A stretch of DNA of 35,503 bases from Nitrospiraceae bacterium (GCA_900299245.1 OMJA01000236.1:1-35503); one strand, 5' to 3'; counted from the stretch's first letter, positions 8,204 to 18,113 are shown. Translations and numbers: made by a program. The notes: generated from the letters alone by a model not told the origin.

Positions 8204-8647
8204 ATGACGACCATGCCGGACATCCACACACCCAGCGTCCAAGCCTTTCTGGTATGCGATCAGGTGATCGAGGACAGCCAGACGAAGAAAAAAAGCCTCA
8301 TCGGCATTTTCACTCACTTACAGGCGATCGCCTTTCCGTTTCAGCATAACCAGATGGGACTCTATTTCTGCCTCACGGACGCGGAAGGCACCTATCACTT
8401 TGATATCGACCTCGCCTATATCAACACGGAACAACTGGTCTGCCGTGCCACCCTTCCCAATATCGTCATCGCCGACCGGTTGCAGATCTCCGACTTCGGC
8501 ATCAATATTCCCTCGCTCATCTTTCCCGCGCCAGGCCGTTACGAATTCCGACTGCGGATGGAGGGGCACCTCATCGCGCAAAAAGATTTCAACGTGATTC
8601 AAATGTCGACGCATCAGGCGTCGGGAACGACGGAACCTCTGCCCTGA
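8204..8647 (+). CDS. DUF6941-like hypothetical protein
   Basis: MTTMPDIHTPSVQAFLVCDQVIEDSQTKKKSLIGIFTHLQAIAFPFQHNQMGLYFCLTDAEGTYHF...; ORF is open from 8087, likely start at 8204. Confidence 0.7.
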   Translation: MTTMPDIHTPSVQAFLVCDQVIEDSQTKKKSLIGIFTHLQAIAFPFQHNQMGLYFCLTDAEGTYHFDIDLAYINTEQLVCRATLPNIVIADRLQISDFGINIPSLIFPAPGRYEFRLRMEGHLIAQKDFNVIQMSTHQASGTTEPLP

Positions 8648-8751
8648 TCGGCGCGCACTCCCCCCGTTTCTCGCCCGCACCGGACTGTGATACAACTACC
8701 CCGCGATCCGCAGTCTTATGCGCAACGGTGTGAAGAGCGAGCGACAAACCC

Positions 8752-10452
8752 ATGACTGACCCAGCCTCCACAGGACCCTCCGACTTCATTCGCGACATTG
8801 TGGCGGCGGATCGGGCCGCCGGGAAGCACGACGGCCGCATCGTCACCCGCTTCCCGCCGGAACCGAACGGCTATCTCCACATCGGGCATGCGAAATCCAT
8901 TTGCCTCAATTTCGGCCTTGCCAATGAAAATCCCGGCGGAGTCTGCCACCTGCGCTTCGACGATACGAACCCCACCACCGAAGATCCGGAATTCGTCGAG
9001 TCCATTCAGGACGATGTGCGCTGGCTGGGGTTCGACTGGCACGGCAAGATGTTCTACGCGTCGGACTATTTCGAACGCCTCTATGAATGCGCCGTCACGC
9101 TGATCAAGAAGGACAAAGCCTACGTCGACAGCCTGACGGCCGAGCAGATGCGCGACTATCGCGGAACCCTCACCGAGCCCGGCAGAAACAGCCCGTACCG
9201 GACCAGACCGGTCAATGAAAACCTGGATCTCTTCCGCCGGATGCGGGCGGGAGAATTCCCCGACGGATCCCATGTCCTGCGGGCGAAAATCGACATGGCA
9301 TCCCCGAACATCAACCTGCGGGACCCCGTGCTCTATCGCATCCGCCATGCCGCCCACTACCGGACCGGCACCACATGGTGCATCTATCCGGCCTACGACT
9401 ATGCACATCCGCTCTCCGACGCCATTGAAGGCATCACGCACTCTATCTGCACGCTGGAATTCGAGGATCACCGCCCGCTCTATGACTGGGTCGTCGCCGA
9501 ATCCGGAATGCCCCACCGGCCGCGACAGATTGAATTCGCCCGGCTGAATCTGACCTTCGCCGTCATGAGCAAACGCAAGCTGCTGGAACTCGTGACCAAG
9601 AAACTGGTGGCGGGCTGGGATGATCCCCGTATCCCGACGATCAAGGGCTTGCGACGGCGCGGCTATACGCCGGAAGCCATTCGCGCCTTCTGCGAACACA
9701 TCGGTGTGGCCAAGCGCGATGCGATCGTGGAAATGCAACTACTGGAATTCTTCATTCGCGAAGACCTGAACAAGCGGTCGCCGCGCGTGATGGCCGTGCT
9801 GAATCCGCTCAAAGTCGTCATCGAAAACTATCCCGAGGGGACGGTCGAGGACATGGAGGCCGTGAATAATCCGGAAGACCCGGCGGCGGGTTCCCGCCGC
9901 GTGCCCTTTTCGCGCGTGTTGTATATCGAGCAGGATGATTTCCGCGAAGATCCGCCCAAACAGTTCTTTCGTCTGGCTCCCGGTCGTGAAGTCAGGTTGC
10001 GCTACGCCTACATCGTGAAATGTACCGGCGTCGTCAAAGATCCGCAGACCGGCGCGATCACCGAGCTGCGCTGCACCTACGATCCGGATACCAAAAGCGG
10101 CTCGACCCAGGAGCAGCGCAAAGTGAAGGCGACGATCCACTGGGTCTCCGCGGCCCACGCGGTTCCGGCGGAAGTGCGCCTGTACAACCCGCTCCTCGTC
10201 ACCGATCCGGCCAAAATTCCATCGGACCAGGATTGGACACAGTCACTGAACCCGCAGTCGCTCGAGCGCCTCACCGGATGTCTGGTGGAGCCGAGCCTCA
10301 GACAGGCGCCGGCGGGAACACGCTATCAATTCGAACGCACCGGCTACTTTTGCGTCGATCCGGACAGCTCCTCCAGCAGCCTCGTGTTTAACCGGACCGT
10401 GTCTTTAAAAGACGCCTGGGCCAAGATCGAAAAGACGCAAAAGACCGTCTAA
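8752..10452 (+). CDS. glnS: Glutaminyl-tRNA synthetase
   Basis: [26 protein letters not shown] and [11 protein letters not shown] (class I HIGH and KMSKS-type) motifs; full length 566 aa. Confidence 0.97.
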   Translation: MTDPASTGPSDFIRDIVAADRAAGKHDGRIVTRFPPEPNGYLHIGHAKSICLNFGLANENPGGVCHLRFDDTNPTTEDPEFVESIQDDVRWLGFDWHGKMFYASDYFERLYECAVTLIKKDKAYVDSLTAEQMRDYRGTLTEPGRNSPYRTRPVNENLDLFRRMRAGEFPDGSHVLRAKIDMASPNINLRDPVLYRIRHAAHYRTGTTWCIYPAYDYAHPLSDAIEGITHSICTLEFEDHRPLYDWVVAESGMPHRPRQIEFARLNLTFAVMSKRKLLELVTKKLVAGWDDPRIPTIKGLRRRGYTPEAIRAFCEHIGVAKRDAIVEMQLLEFFIREDLNKRSPRVMAVLNPLKVVIENYPEGTVEDMEAVNNPEDPAAGSRRVPFSRVLYIEQDDFREDPPKQFFRLAPGREVRLRYAYIVKCTGVVKDPQTGAITELRCTYDPDTKSGSTQEQRKVKATIHWVSAAHAVPAEVRLYNPLLVTDPAKIPSDQDWTQSLNPQSLERLTGCLVEPSLRQAPAGTRYQFERTGYFCVDPDSSSSSLVFNRTVSLKDAWAKIEKTQKTV

Positions 10453-10549
10453 TCTTTGAGCGCAGGATTTCCCCTGCGTTTATTGTCCCCTGTTTCCGCT
10501 CAGTTCGACTCATCTTTACATCTCACTGATCCCTGCTACGCTTGGAGGG

Positions 10550-11235
10550 TGTTGAATACCACCTCATACGACCTCGTGAGGCGCCTCACGATCCGGCCTC
10601 TGCTGCTGGCGCTGCTGCTGCTTGTGTCCTGCGGCGTCTGGCAGGCCGATGCAGCCGACGAGTTTGTGCCGGCCCAGGTCGCCCACTCGGCAACTGACGC
10701 GGTCAAACATACTATTACGGAACTGCTTCGAATACTGGACGATCCGGCGATGAAGCAGCCGGATCAATCCGACGCGCGACGGCAGGCCATCGAGCGCATC
10801 ATCATGCAACGCGTCTCCTACGAAGAAATGGCCAAACGATCCCTCGGCACTCCCTGGACGGAACTCTCCGAAACTGATCGCCGGGAGTTCGTCGAACTGT
10901 TCGTCCAACTGCTGCGGGATAATTTCGCCGGCCGGATCAGCGAACATTCCGCCGCAGCCGTGACCTATCTGGGCGAACAACAGGAAGCGCACTTCGCCGA
11001 AGTCAGAACACACCTCAAGAATCCGAAAGTCGATACCCGGGTGGATTTTCGCTTATTCCTTCATTCGGGGGAATGGCTGGTCTACGATGCAGTTGTGGAC
11101 GGGGCCAGTATCGTCAGCAATTATCGCGCGCAGTTCACAAGCATTATTCGCGACGTGTCCTACGTCGGACTCGTCAAGAAAATGAAACAGAACGCGGTCG
11201 CGGTCAAGCTCTTCGAACACCCCTCCGCCCGCTGA
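10550..11235 (+). CDS. MlaC/Ttg2D-like phospholipid-binding protein
   Basis: Signal peptide, then ...RRQAIERIIMQRVSYEEMAKRSLGTPWTELSETDRREFVELFVQLLRDNFAGRI, ending YRAQFTSIIRDVSYVGLVKKMKQ, typical of MlaC. GTG start inferred within ORF 10456-11235. Confidence 0.85.
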
Positions 11236-11255
11236 TCCACCAACGGGGGACCGTC

Positions 11256-11585
11256 ATGATCGAGTGCCGCGAGCATCGCCGCATACCTGTCGAGCTTCAA
11301 GTCTTCTTTTCCACAACCAATCAGACCGAGATCCGCGAAGGCACCATGTTCGACATCTCGGCCGGAGGTTGCGCCGTCACCAGCACGGCCCCGGTCGATC
11401 CCGGATCCGGAGTGCGGCTCCTCATCCGCGCCACCGATCTGGGCTCACCGATCACTGTCCACTCGGCCGCAGTCCGCTGGGCGAATCACGGCGAATTCGG
11501 CGTCGAGTTCTTGAATCTGTCCGATCTGGATCGCAGCCGCCTGCACCGTTTTCTGCACGTCGCACAGCCGCAGACCAACTCCTGA
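11256..11585 (+). CDS. PilZ domain protein
   Basis: MIECREHRRIPVELQVFFS...GTMFDISAGGCAV...VRWANHGEFGVEFLNLS matches the PilZ pattern. Confidence 0.85.
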   Translation: MIECREHRRIPVELQVFFSTTNQTEIREGTMFDISAGGCAVTSTAPVDPGSGVRLLIRATDLGSPITVHSAAVRWANHGEFGVEFLNLSDLDRSRLHRFLHVAQPQTNS

Positions 11586-11640
11586 CATCGCCACCACCCC
11601 CTCTTGCCTGACCGGCCCGGAAGAGTGGTAGACTTCCGAC

Positions 11641-11850
11641 ATGAAGTGTCCGGTGTGCCGAACACCCACGGTGTGGGAACACAATCGCTGGCGCCCCTTC
11701 TGTTCGGAACGCTGTCAGCTCACAGACCTCGGCACCTGGGCAACGGGAGGCTATCGCATCCCCGGCACTCCGCTGACGGTCGATCCGGAGAAGCCGCTCG
11801 ATGAAGAGCCGGACGCCCCGCGAACCGGATCCATCACGCAAGACAGTTGA
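11641..11850 (+). CDS. yacG: DNA gyrase inhibitor YacG-like zinc-binding protein
   Basis: MKCPVCRTPTVWEHNRWRPFCSERCQLTDLGTWATGGYRIPG: CxxC...CxxxC YacG signature. Confidence 0.9.
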   Translation: MKCPVCRTPTVWEHNRWRPFCSERCQLTDLGTWATGGYRIPGTPLTVDPEKPLDEEPDAPRTGSITQDS

Positions 11851-12006
11851 CCGGCTGAGATACCCCCTGTGACTGTGGGAATCCCTCACCGGGGTATGCC
11901 CACCCTGCGTCATCACCCCGCCACGACCCGCAATTTCCCAGTTGGCATCCGGAAGTGATCTTGCTAAGTTCTTGGAACTCTTCGCGTACGTATTCAGACC
12001 AGGAGC

Positions 12007-13056
12007 ATGCCCATGCTACAGACCAAAAGCTATGCAGCCATGACCGCCAAAGCGACGTTGACGCCATTCTCGTTCGAACGGCGCGAGGTCGGCCCTCGCG
12101 ACATCCTGATTACCATCACCCATTGCGGCATCTGCCACTCCGACATCCATCAGGCCCGCGACGAATGGGGCGGTTCGATTTTCCCCATGGTCCCGGGTCA
12201 TGAAATCGTCGGAACCGTGACGCGGGTCGGAACAGAAGTGACAACATTCAAGACGGGCGACCGCGCGGGAGTGGGATGCTTTGTCGATTCCTGCCGGAGC
12301 TGCGCCTCCTGCCGGGAGGGGCTGGAACAATACTGTGAAAAGGGCATGCTGCTCACCTACAGCGGACGCGACAAGGACGGCCGGGTCACCCAGGGCGGCT
12401 ACTCCACCCAGATCGTCGTCGATGCACAGTACGCGCTCCGGATTCCCGCCGTGCTGTCGGCGGCCGGCGCCGCACCGCTTCTTTGTGCGGGCATAACGAC
12501 CTATTCTCCGCTGCGCCACTGGGGCGTGGGGAAGTATCACAAGCTTGCGGTCGTGGGCTTGGGCGGCTTGGGCCATATGGCGGTGAAGATCGCGCGGGCC
12601 TTCGGCACCGAAGTCACGGTTCTGAGCACTTCGGAGAGCAAGCGGGCGGATGCTCTGCGTCTAGGCGCTCATAAGTTCGTCGTGACTTCGCAGCCCATGG
12701 CCCTGGTCCGGCTGCAACGGCATTTCGACTTCATTCTCGACACGGTCTCCGCGCCGCATGATTACAACACGCTGGTCAACTTGCTGAAGACCGACGGCAC
12801 CCTGATTCTGGTCGGCGCCCCTGAGAAACCGACATTGCTGGAACCATTCCCGCTGATTCTCCATCGACGGCGCATTGCCGGCTCCGTCATCGGCGGGATC
12901 CGCGAGACCCAGGACATGCTCAACTTCTGTGCCGAACACAAGATCGAATCCGACATCGAGGTCATTCCGATTCAGCAGGTGAACGAGGCCTACGAGCGTG
13001 TGCTTAAGGGCGACGTGCGGTTTCGCTTCGTCATCGATCTGGCCTCCCTGCGATAA
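12007..13056 (+). CDS. Zinc-dependent NAD(P)-dependent alcohol dehydrogenase (cinnamyl alcohol dehydrogenase/YahK-like)
   Basis: HCGICHSDIHQARDEWGGSIFPMVPGHEIVGTV; GVGCFVDSCRSCASCREGLEQYC; VVGLGGLGHMAVKIARAFG. Confidence 0.93.
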   Translation: MPMLQTKSYAAMTAKATLTPFSFERREVGPRDILITITHCGICHSDIHQARDEWGGSIFPMVPGHEIVGTVTRVGTEVTTFKTGDRAGVGCFVDSCRSCASCREGLEQYCEKGMLLTYSGRDKDGRVTQGGYSTQIVVDAQYALRIPAVLSAAGAAPLLCAGITTYSPLRHWGVGKYHKLAVVGLGGLGHMAVKIARAFGTEVTVLSTSESKRADALRLGAHKFVVTSQPMALVRLQRHFDFILDTVSAPHDYNTLVNLLKTDGTLILVGAPEKPTLLEPFPLILHRRRIAGSVIGGIRETQDMLNFCAEHKIESDIEVIPIQQVNEAYERVLKGDVRFRFVIDLASLR

Positions 13057-13079
13057 GCGGGGGCCGGGCGTCTAGCCGA

Positions 13080-14078
13080 TCAGGCCAGGACTGTCACCGT
13101 GATCTCGTGCAAACCCGCGGCTCCGTCCGGAGCCGGCTCCTGTTCGATGGATGTCTGGAGCCGGCCGGTCCCATCCGTGGCACGGACGAGAAGAGTATAC
13201 CGGCCAGACTGACGAACCACCCATTCGTAGCGCCAGAATCGCCAGGCAGCCGGCGCGAGCGGAACGTCTAGAGCAGCCAGTTCCCACCGCTCCCCGCCGT
13301 CGGTGCTGATCTCGACCTGCTGGATGCCCCGGACCCCGGCAAAAGCAAAACCTTCAACTGTCTGTCGAAAGCCGGTGATCGTCGTGCCATGGTCCGGCAG
13401 ATCGATACGAGACATTGTCTTCACGATCGCTTCATCCGTCCAACCCTTCTGCGCATAGTAGCCCTTGTAATGCTCCGCCACGACGTCGATGGCCGACAGC
13501 CATTGCACACTCTTCATGCCGTAATGGCCCGGCACGATCAAGCGGGCAGGGAATCCGTGTCCCAGAGGAAGCGGTACTCCGTTCATCCTGTGTGCAATCA
13601 ACACATCGCCGGCCAGTGCGCGATCGAGACGGATCCCGTCCGAATACCCGTCCGCCGCGCGGAACACGACGTCATAGGCTGTGGCACTAACCCCGGCTTC
13701 CTCCAACAACGCACGGAGGGAGACCCCTTCCCACTCGGCTGTGCCGATGAATTCGCCAGCCACCGTGTTCCCGACGCATTCGAGCGTGACGATCTGCGAG
13801 ACTGTGGGTCTAGCCAGCAATTCGTCGTACGTCAGCGTCATGGGACGTTCGACGAGGCCATTGATCGCCAGAGACCACTCGTTGAGACGAATCGTCGGAG
13901 GACTGCGGTAGGAGGTGACATAAAACTCGTCGTTAGGCGTGATGGGCACTGTACGACTCGCATGAGTAGAGCGAAAGAAACGATCGAGAAGTCCCGAATG
14001 CGTCACGCCGGGCCAGGCTGTCGCAAATGCGAGCAGGCCTGTCATTTTGAGAAATATACGGCGAGTCAGAACGGTCAT
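13080..14078 (-). CDS. Tat-exported sulfite oxidase-like molybdopterin oxidoreductase
   Basis: Tat motif TRRIFLKMTG; VTLECVGNTVAGEFIGTAEWEGVSL; GHGFPARLIVPGHYGMKSVQWL; C-terminal Mo-co dimerisation-like region. Confidence 0.9.
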   Translation of the reverse strand: MTVLTRRIFLKMTGLLAFATAWPGVTHSGLLDRFFRSTHASRTVPITPNDEFYVTSYRSPPTIRLNEWSLAINGLVERPMTLTYDELLARPTVSQIVTLECVGNTVAGEFIGTAEWEGVSLRALLEEAGVSATAYDVVFRAADGYSDGIRLDRALAGDVLIAHRMNGVPLPLGHGFPARLIVPGHYGMKSVQWLSAIDVVAEHYKGYYAQKGWTDEAIVKTMSRIDLPDHGTTITGFRQTVEGFAFAGVRGIQQVEISTDGGERWELAALDVPLAPAAWRFWRYEWVVRQSGRYTLLVRATDGTGRLQTSIEQEPAPDGAAGLHEITVTVLA

Positions 14079-14080
14079 AG

Positions 14081-14740
14081 TCAAAAATGATAGGCGACGC
14101 CACCCATAAACCAATTCGTTCGCAGATCAGCGTTGAACTGGTTGTCAGAAAACTCCACGGTCGCGCGGGCATACGTATATTCGCCGAAGAGGGCGACATG
14201 TTCGGTCACAAAGAGCTTCATTCCGGCAAGCACACTGAAGACCGGATAAAACGCGGACTCGGCCTCCGGCGCCGTCCGCAACAACGAATGTCCCAAGCCA
14301 CCGCCGACCCCGACATAAGGCTGGAGAAATCCTCCCGGATAGCGGGCAATCACATGCCCCGTCATATGATTGACCGTCAATCCCACGCGCGGGGTCATCC
14401 CGCTCTGTTGGGTCGTACCCAGAATGGGTGCGCCGGCCGTAATGCCTTGACGCTCGACGTTGGCATCACTGTGGGGAAAATCGAACTCTACAGCGAGCCA
14501 GTTCCAGGCATCCGAGAAGATGTATCCGGCTTTGACCCCATACGCCCATTGTGTACGCAAGTTGAGATTATTTGAGGTCACGCCGGTGAAATTCCCAGTC
14601 CCGCGAATATTGGTGAGGTCTTGCGGGATTTGCTGCCCTCCCTGACCGGCCAGATACCACTCCGCCTGTACCGGATCGACGCCCCCCATCATCCCGAGCC
14701 TCAGGACCAACACTGCGACCAATACTAACCGGCGTCCCAT
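14081..14740 (-). CDS. Outer-membrane beta-barrel protein
   Basis: Signal peptide, alternating aromatic strands (GVKAGYIFSDAWNWLAVEFDFPHS) and terminal ...NWFMGGVAYHF. Confidence 0.8.
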   Translation of the reverse strand: MGRRLVLVAVLVLRLGMMGGVDPVQAEWYLAGQGGQQIPQDLTNIRGTGNFTGVTSNNLNLRTQWAYGVKAGYIFSDAWNWLAVEFDFPHSDANVERQGITAGAPILGTTQQSGMTPRVGLTVNHMTGHVIARYPGGFLQPYVGVGGGLGHSLLRTAPEAESAFYPVFSVLAGMKLFVTEHVALFGEYTYARATVEFSDNQFNADLRTNWFMGGVAYHF

Positions 14741-14747
14741 ACGTCCC

Positions 14748-15266
14748 TCACGAAGGCTCAGCCAGCAACGATTGAATCATCTGTTCCGTCTCTCGATATC
14801 CGCCCTCGCCGATGCGCACATGGCAAATCACGCCGCGCTTGTCGATCAGATACATCGCCGGCCAATAGCGATTGCCATAGGCATTCCACGTTGAAAAGTC
14901 GTTGTCGATGGGCACGGCAAACCGAATATCGTGATCCTTGATATAGCGCCGCACCCTGTCGATTTCTCGCTCGTGCGAAAATTCCGGCGAATGAACTCCG
15001 ATGATGACGAAGCCCTGATCGGCGTACGTCTCATGCCATTGCTTCACATAGGGCTCGACGTTCCGACAGTTGTAACAGCCGAAGGTCCAGAACTCGACCA
15101 GCACGACGTTGCCCTTCAGATTCGCCAGCCGTAACGGCTCACTGTTCAGCCAGGTCGGACTGGTAATGTCCGGGGCCTTCATACCGACTCCCGCATTGGC
15201 ACCTGCCCACGTAAGGAGGAATCCCGCCAGCATCGCGCCGATTGCGGCCATCCATTGGGGTGTCAT
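14748..15266 (-). CDS. TlpA/DipZ-like thioredoxin-fold protein
   Basis: VVLVEFWTFGCYNCRNVEPYVKQWHETYADQGFVIIGVHSPEF with CYNC active site; signal-anchor-like N-terminus. Confidence 0.9.
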   Translation of the reverse strand: MTPQWMAAIGAMLAGFLLTWAGANAGVGMKAPDITSPTWLNSEPLRLANLKGNVVLVEFWTFGCYNCRNVEPYVKQWHETYADQGFVIIGVHSPEFSHEREIDRVRRYIKDHDIRFAVPIDNDFSTWNAYGNRYWPAMYLIDKRGVICHVRIGEGGYRETEQMIQSLLAEPS

Positions 15267-15268
15267 CC

Positions 15269-16495
15269 TCAGCTTCCTTTCGAAATCGAAATGATCGGCG
15301 CCTTGGCGTTAGAGACGTCGGTCACGGTCATCTGAAACAGATTGGCCAGCACGGCGAAGGCTTCCTGATTCCAGCTTGGCACCATGCCGCCGCTGATCGG
15401 GAACCGGCTGATCGAATAGTGGGTGCCTTCGAAGGCGACCGAGAATTCCGCCTCGCGTGGCGCCACCGTCAATTCTTCGATCTCCAACACCTTGTCGGGA
15501 TTCATGGTCACCGGTCCGCTGCGCGGGTCCGGGTCGACGTGGAACCCGGGCTCTTCCGAGATCGCCCGGGCGACGAAGCCGATGATGGCGTTGAAACTGC
15601 GCAATTGAATCATGCCGCGCATCGGCCAGTCTCCGCCAGGGTGGCCGGGGCGAATGTCCACGAAAATCGAGTCCGATGGAAAACGCTGGATCTCTTCGTT
15701 CAAGCGCCGGCGCTCCTCATTAGTCAGCCGCCACGGCTCGTAGTTCGCGATCACCAGCCGTCCGAGGACTTTTCGCGTCAGCACCGGCGAGTCGGCGCCA
15801 GCGCTGGTGCTCCAACGATAGCCCTTATCGAGCGCGGCGACGACCTCGACCGGCGCAAGCGCCCGATCCAGCGCCACGGGAAACGGCTCCTCGTAGCTGA
15901 GCGGTTCGATGGAGAGGGCGCGCGCCTGCTGGAGCGAGGCCAAATGCAGAAGCCGCCGCCTGAAGCCGATGAATTCCTCTTTGCGACCCGGCGCGTTGAA
16001 CAGCACCGTTCGGTCATGCTCGCCCTGTTCCAGCACCATGCCGCGAGCCATGAGGCGCAAAATCATGTTGATATCGAAACCCTGACGGGCCAGGAAGTCG
16101 AAGTGCGATTCTTCGAGGGAGCGCAGGATGCGTTTGGTAAATTCCTCGCCGGCGATCGGCACGATGGTGACGGTCGGACTCTCCGCGACACTCGTGCCGT
16201 ACTCAAGCGTGAGCGGCCGGTCGGCGGAATCCGCCACCGGGCCGATCCCGCCCCGGATGCCGGCATTCGTCCGGAAATCGAACGTCGCGGCCACGCTCGA
16301 GACTGCCGTGAAGTGTACCGGACGGTGATGCCGCGCTCGGGCGATGTTCAGCAGCAGCAATTCCGCTTCCACCTGACTCACGGTTCGATCGTACTCCAGC
16401 ACCGCCCGATGCAAGGCGATGGGCGAGAGACAACCGGTCAGGCCGGTAAGGAGCAGGGTGAGTGCGAGGATGGCTGATACACGCAGGATGTTCAC
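15269..16495 (-). CDS. Hypothetical lipoprotein
   Basis: Lipobox-like LLLTGLTGC; 408 aa with GTG start; tightly packed with the following tlpA-like gene. Confidence 0.8.
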   Translation of the reverse strand: MNILRVSAILALTLLLTGLTGCLSPIALHRAVLEYDRTVSQVEAELLLLNIARARHHRPVHFTAVSSVAATFDFRTNAGIRGGIGPVADSADRPLTLEYGTSVAESPTVTIVPIAGEEFTKRILRSLEESHFDFLARQGFDINMILRLMARGMVLEQGEHDRTVLFNAPGRKEEFIGFRRRLLHLASLQQARALSIEPLSYEEPFPVALDRALAPVEVVAALDKGYRWSTSAGADSPVLTRKVLGRLVIANYEPWRLTNEERRRLNEEIQRFPSDSIFVDIRPGHPGGDWPMRGMIQLRSFNAIIGFVARAISEEPGFHVDPDPRSGPVTMNPDKVLEIEELTVAPREAEFSVAFEGTHYSISRFPISGGMVPSWNQEAFAVLANLFQMTVTDVSNAKAPIISISKGS

Positions 16496-16552
16496 GTTCT
16501 ACATGTCTCCACTTCAATCATGGTTTTCCGACAACGCGGACGGCTGGCACAC

Positions 16553-16834
16553 TCACATCTTCGTTGGTGGCGGAGTCCGATTGGCGGAGAAGGCTTGCCG
16601 AAGACGGTCCCGCAGAGTCGGCTCGACGGCAGGTCCCGGCAGCCGCCCGAGCAGATCACGAACCGCCGCAATCTGCGACACATACGCCTCACAGCCCGCG
16701 CAGGCCGCAAGATGGAGCGCCATGCGAACCTGTGTCGCGTCGTCCGCATGCGCATCAAGATAGGCCGAGGCCCATTCGGCCACCTCGCGGCAGGTGATGT
16801 CCGGGACTGACGGTTGGGCTGGATTCAATGCCAT
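16553..16834 (-). CDS. Zinc-finger (zf-HC2-like) anti-sigma factor, no obvious TM segment
   Basis: MALHLAACAGCEAYVSQI (HxxxCxxC motif); directly downstream of an ECF sigma gene. Confidence 0.85.
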   Translation of the reverse strand: MALNPAQPSVPDITCREVAEWASAYLDAHADDATQVRMALHLAACAGCEAYVSQIAAVRDLLGRLPGPAVEPTLRDRLRQAFSANRTPPPTKM

Positions 16835-16886
16835 GGGGGGCCTCCGGTAATGTCGCTACCTCTGAGTCTCCCCACTTCTGAAATCC

Positions 16887-17612
16887 TTACACCGTGAGGG
16901 CCGCGCCCTCCAGATAGATCTCTACTGCCCGACGCACACGTTCCCGCGCACGATGTAACCGCACATACAGATTTGTTTCCGTGATCTGGAGCAGTTCGCA
17001 AGCCTCTTTCGCTTCGATACCTTCGATATCGCGGAGGATCAACACCTCTTTCAACGTCGGAGGCAACGAGTCGATCGCCTGTTGCATCGCCGCGACTGCC
17101 TGTCGTGACGCCAGCAGCTTCTCCGGTGTCTGCTCATCCCAGGGCTGCGGGGGGAAGGCCCAATGACCAGCCCATTCGCCGTTCTGGTGAAAGCGCGACG
17201 GATCGACCGCCTCGTCATGGTCATCATCGTGTGACTCAAAGTCGGAAAAGGTCGCATGGCGCTTCTCCCGCACGCCCCGGTCCTTGGCTTTATGAATCAG
17301 AATCCCGCAAATCCAGGTTCGTAGCGACGAGCGGCCTTCGAAGCGCGGCAGTCCCTGGATGACGGCCATCCAGGTGTCCTGCACCACTTCTTCCGCCGCC
17401 TCGCGGTCCGCCACGTGGCCCAGCGCCATGCGAATCAGCGCGCCGTGGTGTTTATTGACCAATTCATCGAACGCGCCCTCGTCGCCCTTGCGCAGCCGGA
17501 CGATCAGCGAACGTTCCTCCTGCGAGAGCGAGGGACCGGTAAAACCACCCGGCAAGGCTGCGGCGGACAGGATCGGCCCCGGTGATTCATGAGTGGCGAT
17601 AGCTGAATTCAT
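16887..17612 (-). CDS. ECF-family RNA polymerase sigma factor
   Basis: EGAFDELVNKHHGALIRMALGHVADREAAEEVVQDTWMAVIQGL...SSLRTWICGILIHKAKDRG...LPPTLKEVLILRDIEGIEAKEACELLQITETNLYVRLHRARERVR. Start chosen at MNSAIATHES (ATGA overlap with the STAS gene). Confidence 0.95.
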   Translation of the reverse strand: MNSAIATHESPGPILSAAALPGGFTGPSLSQEERSLIVRLRKGDEGAFDELVNKHHGALIRMALGHVADREAAEEVVQDTWMAVIQGLPRFEGRSSLRTWICGILIHKAKDRGVREKRHATFSDFESHDDDHDEAVDPSRFHQNGEWAGHWAFPPQPWDEQTPEKLLASRQAVAAMQQAIDSLPPTLKEVLILRDIEGIEAKEACELLQITETNLYVRLHRARERVRRAVEIYLEGAALTV

Positions 17613-17875
17613 GACTGACCTCCAATCTGCAGCAGCTCCGCCACAAAACCGGGAGCGCTGATGAGCGTGACTTGTGCGTGCGGGAAGTGCTTCACCACCT
17701 CCACTCCCCGTTGATCGATAAAATCCACCTGCGAACAATCCAGATAGACGTGCTTCTTCTGTCGAAGGAAGGAACGGCACTCGCCGTCGAGCAGCGCCGC
17801 CCATTGTTCCGTGATCTTTCCTTCCAGCTTGAGCAGCACGTCGGTGCCGCTTTCTTGAATGGTGGTGATCTTCAA
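17609..17875 (-). CDS. STAS-domain protein (anti-anti-sigma-like)
   Basis: MLKITTIQESGTDVLLKLEGKITEQWAALL...VYLDCSQVDFIDQRGVEVVKHF; good SD (AGGAG) upstream of 17875. Confidence 0.8.
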   Translation of the reverse strand: MKITTIQESGTDVLLKLEGKITEQWAALLDGECRSFLRQKKHVYLDCSQVDFIDQRGVEVVKHFPHAQVTLISAPGFVAELLQIGGQS

Positions 17876-17923
17876 CATCGCCGTGCGGTCTCCTTTGCTG
17901 TCGTCCACTGGGCAGACCATTCA

Positions 17924-17938
17924 GCAACGGCAGTGCCA
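17924..17938 (-). promoter_or_regulatory. Sigma54 (RpoN) -24/-12 promoter for the STAS-ECF-anti-sigma operon
   Basis: Minus strand TGGCAC-TGCCG-TTGC matches consensus TGGCAC-N5-TTGC with correct GG-N10-GC spacing, 49 bp upstream of the STAS ATG. Confidence 0.75.
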
Positions 17939-18037
17939 CCGCGCATGGCGATGTCGAGTGATGCGCTAAGTACTTGAGGCGACAAGAGGAATGCGGGATG
18001 TGACGGGCGAAACCGGCAGGTGATCAGACCGACACGA

Positions 18038-18074
18038 TTCCCAACATATTGGGACCGTCACGATATGTTGGGAA
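18038..18074. promoter_or_regulatory. Inverted repeat, candidate upstream activating sequence for the adjacent sigma54 activator
   Basis: TTCCCAACATAT (18038-18049) and exact inverse ATATGTTGGGAA (18063-18074), about 100 bp upstream of the -24 element. Confidence 0.6.
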
Positions 18075-18113
18075 ATGTTCTTGGGATTACCCGAACAGAC
18101 AGGAGAGAGAGAA

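Noticed and set aside
8716-9738. 340-aa ORF on the - strand
   Set aside because: Antisense to glnS.
15242-16477. 411-aa ORF on the + strand
   Set aside because: Antisense to the lipoprotein ORF with lipobox and operon context; no recognisable domain.
18038-18074. Rho-independent terminator of the sigma54 activator gene
   Set aside because: Stem is AT-rich in the middle and no U-tract follows on the minus strand; UAS interpretation fits the position better.
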